Assembly (NCBI GenBank): GCA_039090855.1 | Contig: CM076990.1 | Span: 200,203,232 to 200,267,231 of the forward strand | Source of the DNA: Macrothele yani | Lineage: Eukaryota; Arthropoda; Arachnida; Araneae; Macrothelidae | Direction: 5' to 3' | DNA length: 64,000 nt | In this document: positions 34,581 to 46,039 of the stretch, in pieces | Position numbering within the stretch: the stretch's first letter is position 1 | Layout: each line of letters begins with the position of its first letter | Program-made: the position numbers and the translations under genes | The notes under the pieces: generated by a model | What the model saw: the letters and a program-made list of their open reading frames with translations, nothing else | What the model was told of the DNA's origin: nothing | Databases searched by the model: none

Positions 34581-35410
34581 TTCAATAATTTTTTTTTAAA
34601 TGTTTAATAAATGTTAGAAACTTGAAAACATGAAAGAATGTCTGGGTCTTCTCTGAAGCAATGCCAAGATACCTGACAAACTTTATCTAATCATGCTTGC
34701 TGCATCAGGAGAGGTCAGAGTATGTATCAGCTAGGAAAAGTTGGAGACTGGGAATTTGGGAAAATAAAAAATAAAAAAAAAATAAAAAATAGGATAAGTT
34801 CACCTCCTGCCCATTAAACGAATAGTGGAAGACAACACAAAAGTCTGAAGTATAAATAATTTTATTTCCTGGAGTCAAAAAAAAAAAAAAAAAAAAAAAA
34901 ATCCTGGAGTCAAAATAAAAAAAAATATTTCAGGAGTCAAAATTAAACAAATTTAAGGAATTTTCCAGCAGTCTGAAGGGAAATAAGAACTAAGAAGAGA
35001 AAAGCCTGTTTAAAGAGCTCTCCTTAAATTCCAGGAGGTGTGTAAACCTTGCTCAGGTATCCATTAGACTTCAAGATTTTGAAAAAATTCACACACAAGC
35101 AGAGAAGAAATATCTTGTGGTGCTTGCCACACTAGCAAGACTGTGGAGATGAATGAACACCACTACCACACTTGAGTTAGCGTGCTGAAGCCTCTGAAGG
35201 AGGGAAGAAATGGCACTCACAGCACATGGACTCAGCTGAGTGAGTCACTGAATAAATTTATTGCTATGGAAGGCAGTAATAATCCTTTAAGAGAAAGAAA
35301 TGTCTGAACTTGAGAAGGTGGAAACCATCACTAGCAATTGTCTCCCTCTTTCTGTCAGCAAAAACTTCAACAAATCAACAACCTCACACTAAAAGGGTTA
35401 ATTCCAAATT
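34581..35410. other. intronic sequence, no gene seen
   Basis: Poly-A runs at 34877-34901 sit within a short duplication of 'tcctggagtcaaa' (three times, 34868-34940). Nothing else is recognisable. Confidence 0.5.
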
Positions 35411-35413
35411 TTC

Positions 35414-36585
35414 ACACAATTACTGTAATTTTCGTTGTATTATCCACACCGGCGTATAATTCGCAGACCACGAAATTTACATCATTATTGTTTTTCCTTC
35501 GTATAATCTGCACCGGCATATAACCTACAGACTGTGACATTCAGGGAAAAAAATCGCTGTATAATCTGCACGTCATAGATGTTGAACTGAAAGTGGAATT
35601 TCAGACAGAAAAGCCAGTCACATAATGACCCAGGTGTCCGAAGAAGGGGGGGGACAAATAAAAAAACGATTTTATTAAAAGAAGAAATACATAATTTTTA
35701 GAGGTTATTTTTCATATTTTCATCCTCCGGACAGATAAAGGGCGTGGCATCTATAGATCACACCGATGCAGCTCCAGAGTATTGCATTACACCTTACCAA
35801 TGATGAAAAGGCTGATACAGAACAACAAGTTATAGAAATATCGTATGTACTCGCATATAGGTTGAAAGCTTTTGGAGGAAATCCTGCTTTCAGAATTGGG
35901 AGATCGGCTTATAGTGGGCCAATAAAAAACTTCCATTAATTCTCCCATGGAATTTCCCCGACGGATTTGTTTACGTTTTAGACCGCAGCACAGAGGCTTT
36001 CCGCATGTTACTGCGCGATTGTTTTCTAACCTTCTCAAAACTATTGCGCAGTGACATGATCATATCTTCAATTATGTCTGCCACTTTAAGTTTAAATTTG
36101 GCATTGTAACTGAAGCGTTTCCTTTTCAAAGACATCATGAATAGCAATGAAGGAAAATAGCAGTAACAATGTTGGTCAAAACGGCAAAAGATAAACTAAA
36201 CACAAGGCAGCACACATGAGATCCGAAAGAAGGAAAGCATAGGTATGTGCAGCAAGTTCAGTGCATACGTTTATTGGCTGGTTGACAAAAACAGAGACAG
36301 CACAACAGACAGAGTTGTACTCGACAATTTTAAAATGACCCCCACCCCCACCGTCTCTCCCCACAACTTGCCTGATGAAATTTTCTGAGTGAGTTCCTTT
36401 TACAAATATACCCCTTCGCCTGCACAATTACGCTGCAGATTTTTTTAAATCGAAGGGCCATAAAAACTTTTCTTTTATAAATCAGCATATTATCCGCATC
36501 GGCGTACAATCCGCAGAATCTACATTTTGAACTTTTTCAGCAGACAATCAATCTGTGGATTATACGGCGAAAATTATGGTACACT
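35414..36585. mobile_element. pogo-like or similar DNA transposon remnant with TIRs
   Basis: The left end TACTGTAATTTTCGTTGTAT (35421) and the right end, complement of TACCATAATTTTCGCCGTAT (36581), are inverted. Internal copies of 'ttatccgcaccggcgtataat' occur at about 35445, 35505 and 36490. The minus strand near 36140 reads MSLKRKRFSYNAKFKLKVAD, like the helix-turn-helix start of pogo/CENP-B-like proteins; the rest is decayed. Confidence 0.55.
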
Positions 36586-36635
36586 ATTATTTTCAAAAGT
36601 CATCACAGGCTGTATCTTGTGTATGCCTGTTCTAT

Positions 36636-36639
<4 letters not shown>

Positions 36640-36671
<32 letters not shown>
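36640..36671. repeat. (GT)n microsatellite
   Basis: Sixteen or so uninterrupted GT units. Unremarkable except as a marker. Confidence 0.95.
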
Positions 36672-36673
<2 letters not shown>

Positions 36674-37159
36674 ATGTAAGATATCCTGGAATATCTCACA
36701 AATTCAAGAATGGATCATGCCATTTGATAGGGAAACTGTTGAATCTTCTTCTGCACTTTTGAACCTAATGCTATTTTTGCAACTTTCAATGCACGAAGTT
36801 TCACTAATTCCTTAGTTATTGCACATGGCTTCATTTTTCTTGGCACATAAATATGCAATTTTAAAGTACCAAGAACTTTTCAAGTGATTCTAACCAAACA
36901 ATATGATGGTTCTTTTATTTTGTCCTGTGAGACTTCAAAGCATCAGTGTCCAGCATCACATTGTTTATTGCAATTCACAGGCAGCTTCATGGTCTGAGAC
37001 TGGGGTGTGAAAATATAAATATAGAACAGCATAATATGCATTGTAGTCACTGTGTTCCATCTTTCTTGATTATACAGGTGAAAAAATAACAAACATAGTT
37101 GTTACGAGTGTTTAAGCTGTAACTCGCATTTTCACCAAATTGTAATAAAGACGGTAATT

Positions 37160-37640
37160 TTGTGACGAAAAGTCCCCTCTCAATCGCCAAAAAACGCATG
37201 ATTCCCCATCATATTTTCTTTCATCATCTAGCCCACCCCTGCTTTGCCCTTGCATTGTTTTTCATACCAGTCATTTTTTCATTACATCATCACAGTTTCA
37301 CCCTGCCAATTTGGTTTCCTTCCCCGTCATCCGCCCAACCCCTTGTTTTGCCCCAGCGTTGTTTTTCATCCCCACAATTCTTTCATTGTCATTACTACTT
37401 TGCCCTGCTGACCTGATTTTTTTCCCCATCATTTTTTCTTTCCGTCATTCTGCCCTCCTCTGCTTCACCATTGCGTTATATTTTTCATCCACATCATACT
37501 TTTTCCCATCATCGCACCCACCCCTGCTTTGCCCTGCCAACCTGGTATTTTCCCCCGTCATTTTTTCTTTCCGTCTTTGCTGTTGTAAGCTGCTTTGCTC
37601 TGTTGTCAATTTTCCATCCCTGTTGTCTTTTCTCCTATTG
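37160..37640 (+). repeat. pyrimidine-rich imperfect tandem repeat
   Basis: Units of roughly 90-110 bp share 'cccgtcattttttctttc', 'gcccacccctgctttgccct' and 'tttttcatccc'. The reading frames across it (rich in Phe, Pro, Ser, His) are compositional. A degenerate satellite or expanded retrotransposon leader are both possible. Confidence 0.55.
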
Positions 37641-38940
37641 CAGAGAAGCACCAGTGAGCCTCGAGAACACCTTTCGAAAGAGATTTACTGCAATGGATAA
37701 TGAAAGAGGCGTTTTGTTTGTTTCTTAGGCAGTTTGCCACTGCAACAGTAACCACGGGAGCAGCACGAGCTGTTTTGGTTTGGGTCGACCGGTCGGTCGG
37801 CATGGTGTCGATTGTGACGTTGCTCAGTCCAGGTTTTTGCATATATTTTCACAAACCGCATGCATCAGCAAATACAAGTATTTTTTATCAAAATGAAAAG
37901 TGTATAAAAGTATATTTGTTTTTATTCTTTAATTCTATTTAAAGTACAAAATTTCTTTTAGGCAATGCATTGTGCATTAGCTAAGTAAAATCTGCATAGC
38001 ATTTTGCTGAAAAAATAGCCAAATTACTACAAAAGAAAAAATTCCAGCTTAAACACTGGTTGTTACACCAGTTGTATTTCTTCAACATGGTAAGGGTTGC
38101 AGAAACTGAAGGTTAAATTACTCATGGCCCAAAGTCATATTACCAGCCTCAACTTTTTTATGTGGCAATCAGCAAAGAACTGTCAGACCCTCTGCCAAAA
38201 TTACCAGCATGCCCTCACACCTTTTCACCTGTTGAGTTGTATTTCATGCCAGCACAGAGCAAAGTTTTCTTCACCTCAGCAGAAGATGCTATCATTACAG
38301 TGCTGCATAAGCCATCCAACAACAGTCAGCTATGTTTTCTCTGTGTGCATTACTGCAAGTTCTATGCTTAAGAGGATTATTTTTTGTTCTTTTTCATCTT
38401 TGTACATAAAGATTCAAACCCTAGAAGGGTAATTATAAAGCCATAAAATTTGTACTGGATATAATGATTAACATTGGTGCATTTTGCAAACACTTGAAAA
38501 ATGAATAAAGGAAAAAATAAAAAGCAAGTTGTGCAATGGTTGCATGTATTTTACTTTTGAAATCATAAAACGAATTCATTTATAACACATGATACACATA
38601 TTAACTGAAATATTTATTTTTACTCATCTCAAATAAGAGTATAGATGACATGATGAACACAAGAAAATATTACTCAGAATTTTGCAGTGGAGGTCAACCA
38701 TGCTCAGTACATTGCAAATTAACAGCCAACTGATTTCAAGGCCATGGCACAGTCTCTAAGAAATAAATGTGCCATTTTCGTTAGTACACTCTCGTGTACT
38801 TCATTCAAGTGAACCTACTAGTGCAAAACGGGATTTGCAAACAGAAGAAATAACCACTGATTGATGGTAACAAATGACCAGATGCTTGTTTCTGTTATCT
38901 CCCAATAACAGAAGCAAGCATCCAGCTTTAAAACTGACTT
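37641..38940. other. intronic, one unassigned short ORF
   Basis: The plus-strand frame 38162-38371 (MAISKELSDPLPKLPACPHT, FSPVELYFMPAQSKVFFTSA ...) is 69 codons and protein-like but has no recognised motif, splice signals or partner. It may be a transposon scrap. Confidence 0.3.
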
Positions 38941-38949
38941 ACACTCTTG

Positions 38950-39570
38950 TAGAAGCTTGGAAGGTTTTAAGTTGAAGTTCTCGCCTGTCTTTCATTCAGC
39001 ACAACACCTGATACAAATACGAAGTATTTTAAGGAGCATCTATCATTCAAATGGAAGTCAAACAAAAAATGCCCGAATGATAACAGGTATCTTCAAGCAG
39101 CAGTTTATTTCAAGTTTTTGTCTAGCAGTTAATAAACAGCACTGTGACAAAAATAACCTGGAGCCCAGAGAACTGCTGGTGTTCCAATAATGCCCATGGT
39201 CATCCACAGGACTTCCTACCTGCAGTCTTGAATACTGATGAAAGTGGCCTTTCTTCCACTAAACATGACTTCACTTATTCTGCAAATGTAGAAGAGTATC
39301 ATATCAAACTTGAAGCTCTATTAAATGTGACACAACTTCAACAAACTTGTTGAGGAAGCAAATGGTAAAAACATCAGTAACCAGTGAGGGATTGAAGTCT
39401 TTTGGCACTATGAAGCATATCATAAACATTACTGCAGTATGGAAGGAAGTGACTAACAACTGTACAAAGAGTAACTGTATGGAACTATGCTGAGTGGCAT
39501 GTCACAGCTTACAAGAGTTTGAGAAGAACAAAATGTCATTGCTGACAACAATTCAAAGCCTGTTGCCAAC
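38950..39570 (+). pseudogene. Tigger/jerky-like (pogo) transposase remnant
   Basis: The plus strand reads FKLKFSPVFHSAQHLIQIRS, then NAHGHPQDFLPAVLNTDESG across a stop, then WKEVTNNCTKSNCME near 39440. Known Tigger/jerky proteins have '.NAPGHP..L' and 'W..VT..CMNG.W' at these places. Stops are frequent. Confidence 0.45.
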
Positions 39571-39574
39571 TACA

Positions 39575-40190
39575 GGGTGGTGCACAAAAAAGTAGCCTGG
39601 TGTTAAGAGTCAAGGTCAATAAGTGTTTTATTAGCAATAGAAGAATAACAAATGTTATATTATCTTTGAAAAGTTATTTTGTGTTATTTTATTATTATTA
39701 AGGAATGTATTTACTATTTTAAAGTAAATAAATTCCTTAATAATAATAATAAAATAACACACCTTCTGCTGAAAATGGTCTACACCAGTAGCAATGCAAA
39801 GTTCCATGTAGCATAATATGTTCATGAAAACCGACCACCTCAGTTCCACAACTGAGATGTTGTTTATTTCATGGCATGACATACAACATCCTTCAACTCT
39901 TCCAAGGTTCATGGGTTGTTCCTATACACTTTTCCTTTTAACAAACCACAGAGGTAAAAATCACAATATGATAAGTCTGGAGAGCAAGCTGAACACAGAC
40001 CTGCAGTAACAGTCCTTCCTCAGACAATACACTGTGTACAGGGGTTGGGAAGAGTAATGTGAACTACTAGGAAAAGAAAGTTTTATGTACAAGGGACCAC
40101 CTTTGGCATTCAAAACCCCTGAATCCTCCTTGGAATGAATGCATACAAATCCTGGATGGTGGCTAATGGGATGTTAACGCCATTCTTCGT
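39575..40190 (-). pseudogene. mariner-like (DUF4817-type) C-terminal remnant
   Basis: From about 40020 downward: LDLSYCDFYLCGLLKGKVYR, NNPWTLEELKDVVCHAMK, then VELRWSVFMNILCYMELCIA in a shifted frame. This is the usual '.PDL...DFFLWG.LK..VY...P.TL.ELK..I' tail. The terminus 'gggtggtgcacaaaaaagta' (39575) is typical of a TIR. A hairpin at 39681-39760 lies just past the coding part. Confidence 0.6.
39681..39760. repeat. long near-perfect hairpin, about 29-bp arms with inner palindrome
   Basis: 'gtgttattttattattatta' followed by 'aggaat' pairs with 'attccttaataataataata' followed by 'aaataacac', the arms differing by one TAA unit. The 24-nt middle (gtatttactattttaaagta...) is itself nearly palindromic. 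Confidence 0.85.
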
Positions 40191-40194
40191 GCAG

Positions 40195-42640
40195 AAACTG
40201 CTCCAGATCTAGTGTTCCTCCTAGGCCATTTTAGCGGGGCGCAGCGCCCTGCCCGTTTTTGGCATGTTAAAATCCGCCCTGCCCGTTTTTTGGACGGTAA
40301 AAGGCCGGCTGCCGGCCCTTAATTTTTACCCTGCCCTTAATCTCGTATTGCCCCTTCCTTTCCACGCCCACGATCGCAGCAGCAGTCATGAACGTACCCC
40401 TGTTATTATCCGCCATCGATGTTACCCACACGGTTTGCGGGGTAACAAGATCACGTGGAAATTGCCGACACAGTGGTATAAAAGGAGGAGCATTTCCATA
40501 ACTGTCTTTTCGTAAACCTGAGAAAATTTTTTTAAACCAATGGGGGAAAATCTTTTCTCTCATTGGCTGATGAGTAACGAAGCAAATAGCCGACTCCGAG
40601 AGGAAAACTGAGCAAACGGCCAGTTTTGTTTTATCCGGTGTTGAACGTCGATATTCCTCTGGGAAACTTATTCTGCGTGTGATGTCTTTTTTTATTTCAG
40701 GTCCCCCTTTCCCGTGCTCTTCCCTTCTTTTTCCCCTGTACTCATCTGTGGCAGCGGTTTACCGGTTTTTTTTCCGGCGGAGAGAAATATCGCTCGGAAT
40801 GGCTTGTTGTTGCAGGTAAGTATGTAGGGCAGCTTACAACTTTCCCGTGTCCTTCTCTTAATTCGATAATTTTTAGTTACTTATGAAATTATTATTTTTT
40901 AAATATATTTTTATTTAAAATGTTACATGCTTTTAATATGTCGTTTCTAAAAAAATGTACTCTATTGGTAATATTTAGTGTAGAAAATATAAGAAAAATT
41001 ATTAAGAAAATGACAAAAAATGAACTTTATTCAACATTGCAAAATGCAATGTAAAAAGAATGTTTTACGGCAAAATTCACCTGTCCAGTTTAACAAGATA
41101 ATAAAGAGGAAAATATTGCCTAACATTCTATAAATAACATAATTAATAATTTTTACATATCTTGAAGATCTTTACGGTTGCACTTCGCGAAGTTCTTTCC
41201 ATGCATTTCAACTATCTGCAATAAATACTGTTTTTGTTCTTCATCTTTTGTTGCATCATTAAAACTTTCGATTAATGCTATGCCTTGCTCAGCATAGTCA
41301 TTAACACATGGTAAATGCTTAACAATTTCTTCAGCTTCTTTAAAAGATTGTGTTTCTGGCCATTTCTCAACAGGCACGCTTAGGAAGCTGTCGTCTATTT
41401 CTGGGGTGTGAAAGAAGCTGCGAGAGATATTTAAGTCATCAAATTTTAAAGCAAGTTTCTTTAATAGGTGCAAATTCTTTTTTTCACTGATTTTACTAAC
41501 TAACATATATTTCTCCTTGGCACTAAGAAGTGTTGAAAACAAACAAAGAGTGGCAAGCTCTTCACTTAAATACCAGGAGTGACGTAAAATCATCTTTAAT
41601 TCTGTTTTGCGTAGTTGTATATCATCATATTCATGCAATCTTCATATCAGTAAAACGTCGTTCACTGGTGCATCTACAATAGACTGACATGTGTACCATG
41701 ATTGAATGTATACGCATACAACAAACCGATTGAACCTTTGAAGGCCTTGAAATTGTTGAGGTGTCAATTGTATGATAGATTCATTTCCATCAAACAGTAG
41801 TTCAATTTTTAATGAATAAATGGCTTTTGCCATCCATCTAGCTCTGTGGAGAGCACCTGGTTTCCGAACAATATTGTTTGCATCAATTCCAATCATAAGA
41901 GCGGAAAGATTTAATAGTTCTCTGTAATCATCTCTAGGAAAGTGTTTAGCAGCTGTCTGAAGTTGATTAGTAATAAAAAATTTCAAAGTGTCGGATGCTG
42001 CTATCAATGGCGTTGTTTGACATTTTGGGTTGCGGTGGTTAAATTCAATCCATTTTTCCGGAAATCTTTTAAACATAATAATTTCGGGTCCACTCGACGG
42101 TCCAAGACATACATGAAATATATCTGAAAGTAACACTTCAAACATGTGGTGTCTAACAGGCTAACCACAGAAGGCTTCTTCCTATTTTATTTTCAAGAAG
42201 AACACATGTTCCTTTGAACTTTCCAGTATTTGAGGAGGTTGTGTCAAAGCACATACCAATAACCTGAGAACCACATTTTCATGACTGTAAAAGTTCAAAA
42301 ACTGCATTAGCTGCTGCTTCCCCTGTACCAGATAACAGCTTAGGAATTCCAAGAAGTTTTGTACTACTATCTTTTAGACAGGAAACTAACACTGGTAAAC
42401 GGTCAACCTTTCTTGTTTCATTTAATGATAAATCAGGTAATAACTTTCCGTCCCAATGAACTAATAATTTTGAGGCATTAAACTCCATTTTTATCTGTTG
42501 CGCAGTTTCACTACGTAAGCGTTGATGTTAACGATGAACAGTACTTTTAAAAAAAATTCCAGATTTTAAAGTTTCATTACTCTTTGAACAGTCTGCTTCA
42601 CCATCACCACCACCAGCCATGTTTAAGACAGATGCGAATA
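40195..42640 (-). mobile_element. DNA transposon of an unassigned type, left end GC-rich
   Basis: The left end near 40212 (taggccattttagcggggcg) opens a GC-rich stretch with repeated 'gccctgcccgttttt' (40246-40290). The transposase gene is on the minus strand up to about 42640. The right end was not found, probably because a Tc1 fragment at 42.7-43.3 kb overlies it. A plus-strand ATG followed by a perfect donor (cag|gtaagtatg at 40816) lies between the left end and the gene. Confidence 0.5.
41153..42488 (-). pseudogene. RNase H-like transposase, inactivated (in-frame stop and frameshift)
   Basis: The minus strand opens MEFNASKLLVHWDGKLLPDL (42488; candidate catalytic Asp in VHWDGK). It continues PVLVSCLKDSSTKLLGIPKL, a stop near 42278, VIGMCFDTTSSNTGKFKGTC (second Asp, about 42240), a frameshift near 42150, then MFEVLLSDIFHVCLGPSSGP, KFFITNQLQTAAKHFPRDDY, PGALHRARWMAKAIYSLKIE, and, past a TGA at 41639-41641, LRKTELKMILRHSWYLSEEL to QDM at 41153. 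I recall multicopy relatives in insects and cnidarians annotated only as uncharacterised. The spaced acidic motifs and the H..E (HHMFEVLL-like) segment argue for a DDE-type transposase. It is well kept apart from three lesions. Confidence 0.6.
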
Positions 42641-42694
42641 ACATTGTTGACTTTCTTATATTATTTCTATCAAAAGCAGCAGCAACTTTTGGTG

Positions 42695-43315
42695 TTATGA
42701 CAGACCTACGACTTCGTTCATCTTTACCTGTATGCTTCCCACGTAATAATTTTTTTTGTGTGGTGTAATTTCTGCAGCATATTCATCATCAGAGTCTTCT
42801 TTAGAGTTTTCACTTTCAGTCTCAGTCTCATCCATTGTTGACGTAGAAGATGCAGTTGATAAAGATGACCCAGGTGAATGCACAACCTGCTGTCGCTGTT
42901 GTGCATTCACCCGGGTCACCAGGGGTTTTGCAATAGCAACTCTGCCATGAATATCTTGTTTGTGCAGTTCCCTGCGCACTGTTGTTGTTGACACTGGGGT
43001 CTGGAGATGCAGATTGAGCTCCATAATAATTTTTGCCGCAGTGGTCTTCTTATTACAAGTAACAATTCTCTTTCATGTTCTCCTGTCTCTATCAGCCAGG
43101 GTCGTTTTCCGGCCATTCTTGTGTTTCGCACACAAGGTTTTGCCACAAACACAATATGCTGTTGTGACGCTAGACACAGTAACTCTCGATACCCCCACTA
43201 CCCTGGCGACTGTTTTCACGGAGGCAACAACAAGCTGGCCAACAACAATTAACCCTCTTTTAAAGTTTATTAGATCACTCATTTCGTCATCCCCCTGAAA
43301 GAAATTTTGCAACAA
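42695..43315 (-). pseudogene. Tc1-like transposase N-terminus fused to an acidic segment
   Basis: From 43290 the minus strand reads MSDLINFKRGLIVVGQLVVA (helix-turn-helix 1), then GRKTTLADRDRRT, then a frameshift to MELNLHLQTPVSTTTVRREL (43024), HKQDIHGRVAIAKPLVTRVN. At about 42900 the Tc1 match ends at a hairpin, and the frame continues, without a stop, into SLSTASSTSTMDETETESEN and SKEDSDDEYAAE, an acidic stretch likely belonging to the neighbouring transposon's own protein. The result is a chance fusion of 109 residues, not a designed gene. Confidence 0.6.
42864..42920. repeat. hairpin at the Tc1 junction, 23-bp arms with two mismatches
   Basis: 'gatgacccaggtgaatgcac' plus 'aac' pairs with 'gttgtgcattcacccgggtc' plus 'acc'. 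The loop is 11 nt. It sits exactly where Tc1 homology stops. Confidence 0.85.
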
Positions 43316-43319
43316 GACA

Positions 43320-44050
43320 CTTTAAATGCATTAAAACAGGACCTTGAGGTGCTAAACAAAGTTATTACAACCAAAAACTGGTGGATACCTTTGCATATTG
43401 CAACATATGCAGCTGCATTAAAAGTCACATTTCTGAGCATGGTGTTCACATTATTCTGTACAACCTCTGTATATGGAGGAGTGACTGAGCACACATATGG
43501 CATGTTGCTGCTCTGTTTTGCCGGAAAATTTAGCTCAGTTTATCTGGAGTTCACAATCCTATGAACTCACTGAAAATACACAGATAAACATTGGTATTAA
43601 TGGTTTCCCTGAAGAAGATCAGTCTAATAATCCAGTTCCCTGAGACCTAACACCAATTTTTAAAGAGTGGTCTCGGTCGGAACATGTGGATTTTTGAAGA
43701 TCAATATTGTATAATCTGTGCTCTGACATATCTTTAAAAATGAAACCAGGTTTCATCGGTTGAAGGAAGAGAAATGGGCATGCAAATCTTCCTGCAACCA
43801 ATTTCAACAGCCATTCACAGTAAACCAAACATCTCTTCATGAAATGTGCCTTTAGTTACCACACAACACTGACATGACAGGTCTTTAGTCACAAACTATG
43901 GAGAACTCACTTACCAACGAAATGTTCCAATAGAAGCAGCTTTGAGCAAGGTTATCAACAGTTGATGCCTTCTTTAAGAAAAGGGTTTGCTGCAACCTTG
44001 TCTATCTTCCCAATAGTAACTTCTGTCTTGTCTCCCAAAGTTCACAATAT
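43320..44050 (-). pseudogene. mariner (DUF4817-type) transposase remnant
   Basis: The minus strand at 43840-43619 reads LVYCEWLLKLVAGRFACPFL, then GFIFKDMSEHRLYNIDLQKS. At 43503-43330 it reads PYVCSVTPPYTEVVQNNVNT and AAAYVAICKGIHQFLVVITL. Stops separate the pieces. The layout fits a mariner catalytic domain in decay. Confidence 0.5.
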
Positions 44051-44924
44051 TTAGGGTAGTACCATGCACTGGTGTGGGAGTACAGTACATCTTTACTTAC
44101 TTTTATGTCATTATTTAATATTATTCATTTGACAATACAGAATGGATTTATAAAATCATACTTACCTCTTGAATTATTATTTAGGAGACCCAATAAATCC
44201 ATTGTATGTTGACCACAGGTAATAAGTTAGTGTCAGGAATGAATAACCATAGTTACCAAGTTATAATAACTTTGCACAGTGCTGATTCAGTCAGATCTCT
44301 CTTTTTTGCAAAGGCATCCCATGCACTAAATGGGGTACATGTGTACAGAGTTTGCTTCACTTTCCTTACATTTTCTAATGCACGGCCTATTCACTCATTG
44401 TCAAACAATCACATTCAACCATCTGCAAATTCAGTAATCTTCCTTTTCAATATAAACCTTTTTCATGGAAGATTTAGAGAAAAAAAATTATGAGATGAAT
44501 TGGTGTCCATATGCATTTAGCTGTTTCAACATCTTTTCTTCATGCCCATTTTTCAAACAAAGATCATGAATCAAAAGCTTTCTAGCCACCTCAGCAGATT
44601 ACCAATGAAAATGTAACTCCACTACATTCCTTAAGACAATGTTCATGACCTTCAATATTTTTAGAATTTATTTCAATAAAACTACCAGTTTACTTCTGAG
44701 AGGACCTCACAGAATTTTTCAGAATTCACACATTGAATTAAGGAACTGTAAAAAAACAACAGGGAAATAGATAGAAATCTACATAAGAAACGGATTACTC
44801 ATTCGACTATGTAAAACATGTGCTGGCAAATGGTGAACGTATTTCTCCTGAAAAACTGATGTTACCATTTTGGGAAAGAAAATCAACAGATATGCATGCA
44901 AAACAATATGAATACTCCACATAC
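44051..44924. other. intronic sequence, no gene seen
   Basis: I find no repeat or exon beyond the short frame 44206-44493, which has no recognised motif. Confidence 0.45.
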
Positions 44925-45048
44925 CTCAACTGTCTTCCTGCATCAATAATGGCTTTAATTTTATCACCACTGCCCCACTCAATACACCATTCTTCTTCTT
45001 TATCCAAAAGATAATACAAAAGTTGCAACCCTCTTCTCAAAACTTCAC
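44925..45048 (-). CDS. unidentified host gene, internal exon (41 codons)
   Basis: The acceptor (aaattttttag) and the donor (gtatgtgg) bound 124 nt. The reading is two bases, EVLRRGLQLLYYLLDKEEEW, CIEWGSGDKIKAIIDAGRQL, two bases. The entry phase fits exon 51708-51766, completing GGT, Gly; the exit fits exon 32283-32368, completing Arg. The Leu-rich amphipathic start and charged DKEEEW turn look like an ARM/HEAT-like helix pair. No family is named. The next intron is 12.6 kb. Confidence 0.78.
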
Positions 45049-45249
45049 CTAAAAAATTTTAAAACAGAGAAAGGTAAATGTGAAAAATGTACTATACACA
45101 ATGTTATATGAAACTAGACTTATCTTCATTTTTCAGTGCTAATGAGAAATTTATTAAACATAAAAATTATACTGAAATCCTTTACACTGTTTTTCAAACT
45201 GAACAATTATCTTTTCACTCAGAGCATATTTTATTCACTATATTACAAG

Positions 45250-45435
45250 TTACATGCATGGGACTGACAAAGTAAAAAAAAAAAAAAAAGACAAACTTTT
45301 TTACCAGGTAAAAAATCATAATATGCAGTGAGAGAGTATGAATATGACACAGCATGAGCAACATAGAATTATTCATTATAATTTACTTATGTAAATATTA
45401 AACTGGAGCACATCACTACTCATAATATAAAACTA
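45250..45435. repeat. dispersed repeat shared with 61530-61695
   Basis: Both copies have 'gggactgacaaagtaaaaaa', 'aacttttttaccaggtaaaa', 'gagcaacatagaattattca' and 'aaatattaaactggagcaca' with about 80% identity by eye. The copy at 61.5 kb leads directly into repeat family A, so the two probably belong to one element. Confidence 0.6.
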
Positions 45436-46030
45436 TTGAATTCCGAACAAAATGAAATTATTTTAAAAGGGACAGCAACTCAAGTTTTCTTTTGCAAGCA
45501 AGACTGGATTTCTTTTCAGCAAGTTTCACATTCATATTTGTCTTTCGTTGACTCTGCCACTGTACAGTATCCATTGCTAAATTTTTCTTTCAGCCGATAT
45601 CTTTTTTCTTTACCGTCACTTTTCTTTTCTTTTGTGACCTCACATTTTGGCAAAGTGATAATCCACTGCTCCTCCCACATAACCCATTGAACTGAACTGC
45701 AGACTTACCCTGTGCTCTCTGTATGTAGTTCACAGTTTGTATAGCTAAATAGGTTTCAATGCTTTCTTTTTTATTTTATGACTATAATTTCATCCATCAT
45801 ACAGAAAGAACTTTCAGCCCGAGGACAATGTATGCATGACATCAAAGCTTTTACTATTTTAGATCAATAGTGTAACTTGGAGATGATGTATACTTTTGAA
45901 CACCTGCACTGCATCAATATTTATGTATTTTCCAACTTCGTGATTTCTGTTTTTGGAAATAAATGCAGACATTTATCGGGGAAAATAACATTTCACAATA
46001 CAGAACAGTGGGAATCTTGCAAAATATATA
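45436..46030. other. intronic sequence, no gene seen
   Basis: The plus-strand frame 45436-45690 is AT-driven, with no recognised motif or splice context. Confidence 0.45.
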
Positions 46031-46039
46031 TACATATAG

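Noticed and set aside
37160..37728. Overlapping long ORFs rich in Phe/Pro/Ser
   Set aside because: They come from a pyrimidine-rich tandem repeat and are open on several frames at once; no motif.
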